Below, piece after piece: positions 63,184-64,000 of a DNA stretch of 64,000 nucleotides. The notes below the pieces were generated by a model, which saw only the letters and a program-made list of their open reading frames with translations, made no database searches and was not told the DNA's origin. Both the position numbers and the translations under genes were made by a program. The first letter of the stretch is position 1, and each line of letters opens with the position of its first letter. Source of the DNA: Linum tenue (taxonomy: Eukaryota; Streptophyta; Magnoliopsida; Malpighiales; Linaceae); NCBI GenBank assembly GCA_946122785.1, contig CAMGYJ010000006.1:31881168-31945167 (forward strand), in the 5' to 3' direction.

Positions 63184-64000
63184 TGATGTGTCGTGCAACG
63201 AGTTTTACATTTATAAACTCGATCGTCAACAATACTAGCTACCCCAACTTAGTAAAAGTGCGCCTAGGTCGGCAAAGTAGTGTAGTGAAGACCAAGATCC
63301 TATTCCAAGGGTGATGGTATCCTAAACTACTTAGGCTAGGTCGTTATCTAGTCAACCTGGTACTTAGTAGGTGGTACCGATCCAGAGATCGATAAAGGAG
63401 AAGAGGTACACGGGGTAACTCCATCTCCATAAAGCTAGTTTCTTCATGCAAATGACTTACTATGTTGGGTTTGCATGATAAGGTGCCTCCTCCTCATACG
63501 CTCCCAAAGACCCATTGTCACCACAGTCAAAGCTCACGTACTAGGGAATAAGCGCTATTTCCTCTAAATAGGTTCAACCTATCATGCACACTAAAGCGAT
63601 GGATAGATGACTCTTGCATAAAATTTAGCATTATCTTAGTAAGGCATTCCTCTAGCAAGGGTTCGGTCTCCTCATCCACTAAAAGGAACCCTAAGATCAT
63701 TATTATAGCCCTAATTAGCTAACGCGCTCCAGTGTAACCGTAAAACTTTCACCTAGTTCTATCGACTCAGATTTCGGCTTGTAGGGAAGAGTTTGGACGC
63801 ACAAGCCACATCATAATCAAGCATAAAATCACTAAAACAAATAAATCCATTCACAAACCCTAACACAATTCAATCAACAATCAAAACTTAAATCTGGGAT
63901 TTGGAGGTTTTAACCCCTAGTACCTTGGAGAACTAACCCATAAAGGGGGGGGGGGAGAAGATACATGTAGAGAAATAAAATAAGACTTGAATTGGGGAGA
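63184..64000 (-). repeat. 5' LTR of the non-autonomous element, cut by window end
   Basis: The plus strand starts TGATGTGTCGTGCAACGAG. Internal landmarks match the Athila-like LTR layout (GTTATCTAGTCAACCTGG, CCTCTAGCAAGGG, CTAGGG-type blocks). A G9 run lies near 63946-63955. It continues past base 64000. Confidence 0.6.

Larger units (their letters stand above)
60481..64000 (-). mobile_element. Athila-like non-autonomous element, 5' portion
   Basis: From right to left: 5' LTR (63184 to beyond the window), primer site (63160-63177), leader (62940-63159), one long broken ORF (about 62940 to 60600) interrupted by a hAT-like MITE, and the decayed post-coding block at 60514-60580. No capsid, protease, RT or integrase motif is seen anywhere in it, so it depends on other elements. 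Confidence 0.6.

Overview
This is nuclear DNA of a flowering plant, very probably a eudicot. The evidence is one four-exon plant bZIP gene with canonical GT-AG introns and wall-to-wall plant-type transposable elements: Ty3/gypsy elements with tRNA-Asp or initiator tRNA-Met primer sites, Ty1/copia, LINE, hAT and Mutator-like relics. Over 90% of the window is transposon-derived. No rRNA, tRNA, CRISPR or bacterial feature was seen. All coordinates and alignments were read by eye, so element edges that are not TSD-anchored are approximate.

Layout. 1-6753: minus-strand Tat/Ogre-like gypsy element (gag, protease, one LTR; the rest lies left of the window), its LTR full of GCGGTGTCGTT-like repeats and split by a hAT relic. 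6754-8515: anciently transposon-derived spacer with a foldback Mutator-like MITE (6876-7271, 9-bp TSD). 8516-23043: minus-strand Athila-like element bounded by a CATGT duplication, carrying inside it a second Athila-like element (about 13314-19982) that has lost its 3' end. 23272-27240: plus-strand Tekay/Del-like chromovirus lacking integrase. 27350-35135: mosaic of Athila-like gag, LTR, noncoding and unknown-ORF pieces around a LINE fragment (about 30990-33179). 35136-45854: the best preserved Athila-like element (3' LTR, env-like ORF, pol, gag, tRNA-Asp primer site, 5' LTR). 45871-52751: two chromovirus copies in tandem sharing one LTR. 52974-54866: the only convincing host gene, a group I (VIP1/RF2-type) bZIP factor, apparently intact. 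55540-57290: copia fragment. 57291-58270: a second foldback MITE cluster. 58271-64000: two copies of an Athila-like non-autonomous element with an unrecognised ORF, one interrupted by a hAT-like MITE.

How parts work together. The Athila-like copies share a plan on the minus strand: 5' LTR, tRNA-Asp primer site, a CAG/GTAGTG donor-like site just before the gag ATG, gag-pol, a GC-rich hairpin after the pol stop, a palindromic CACGGCCGTG array, one or two long imperfect hairpins, a 3' splice site a few bases before the env-like ATG, the env-like ORF, a conserved noncoding tract, a polypurine tract and the 3' LTR. The paired donor/acceptor signals and the covarying hairpin family are the most interesting signals here; they suggest a spliced, structured env-like subgenomic RNA. 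No copy of any retroelement in the window looks fully intact.
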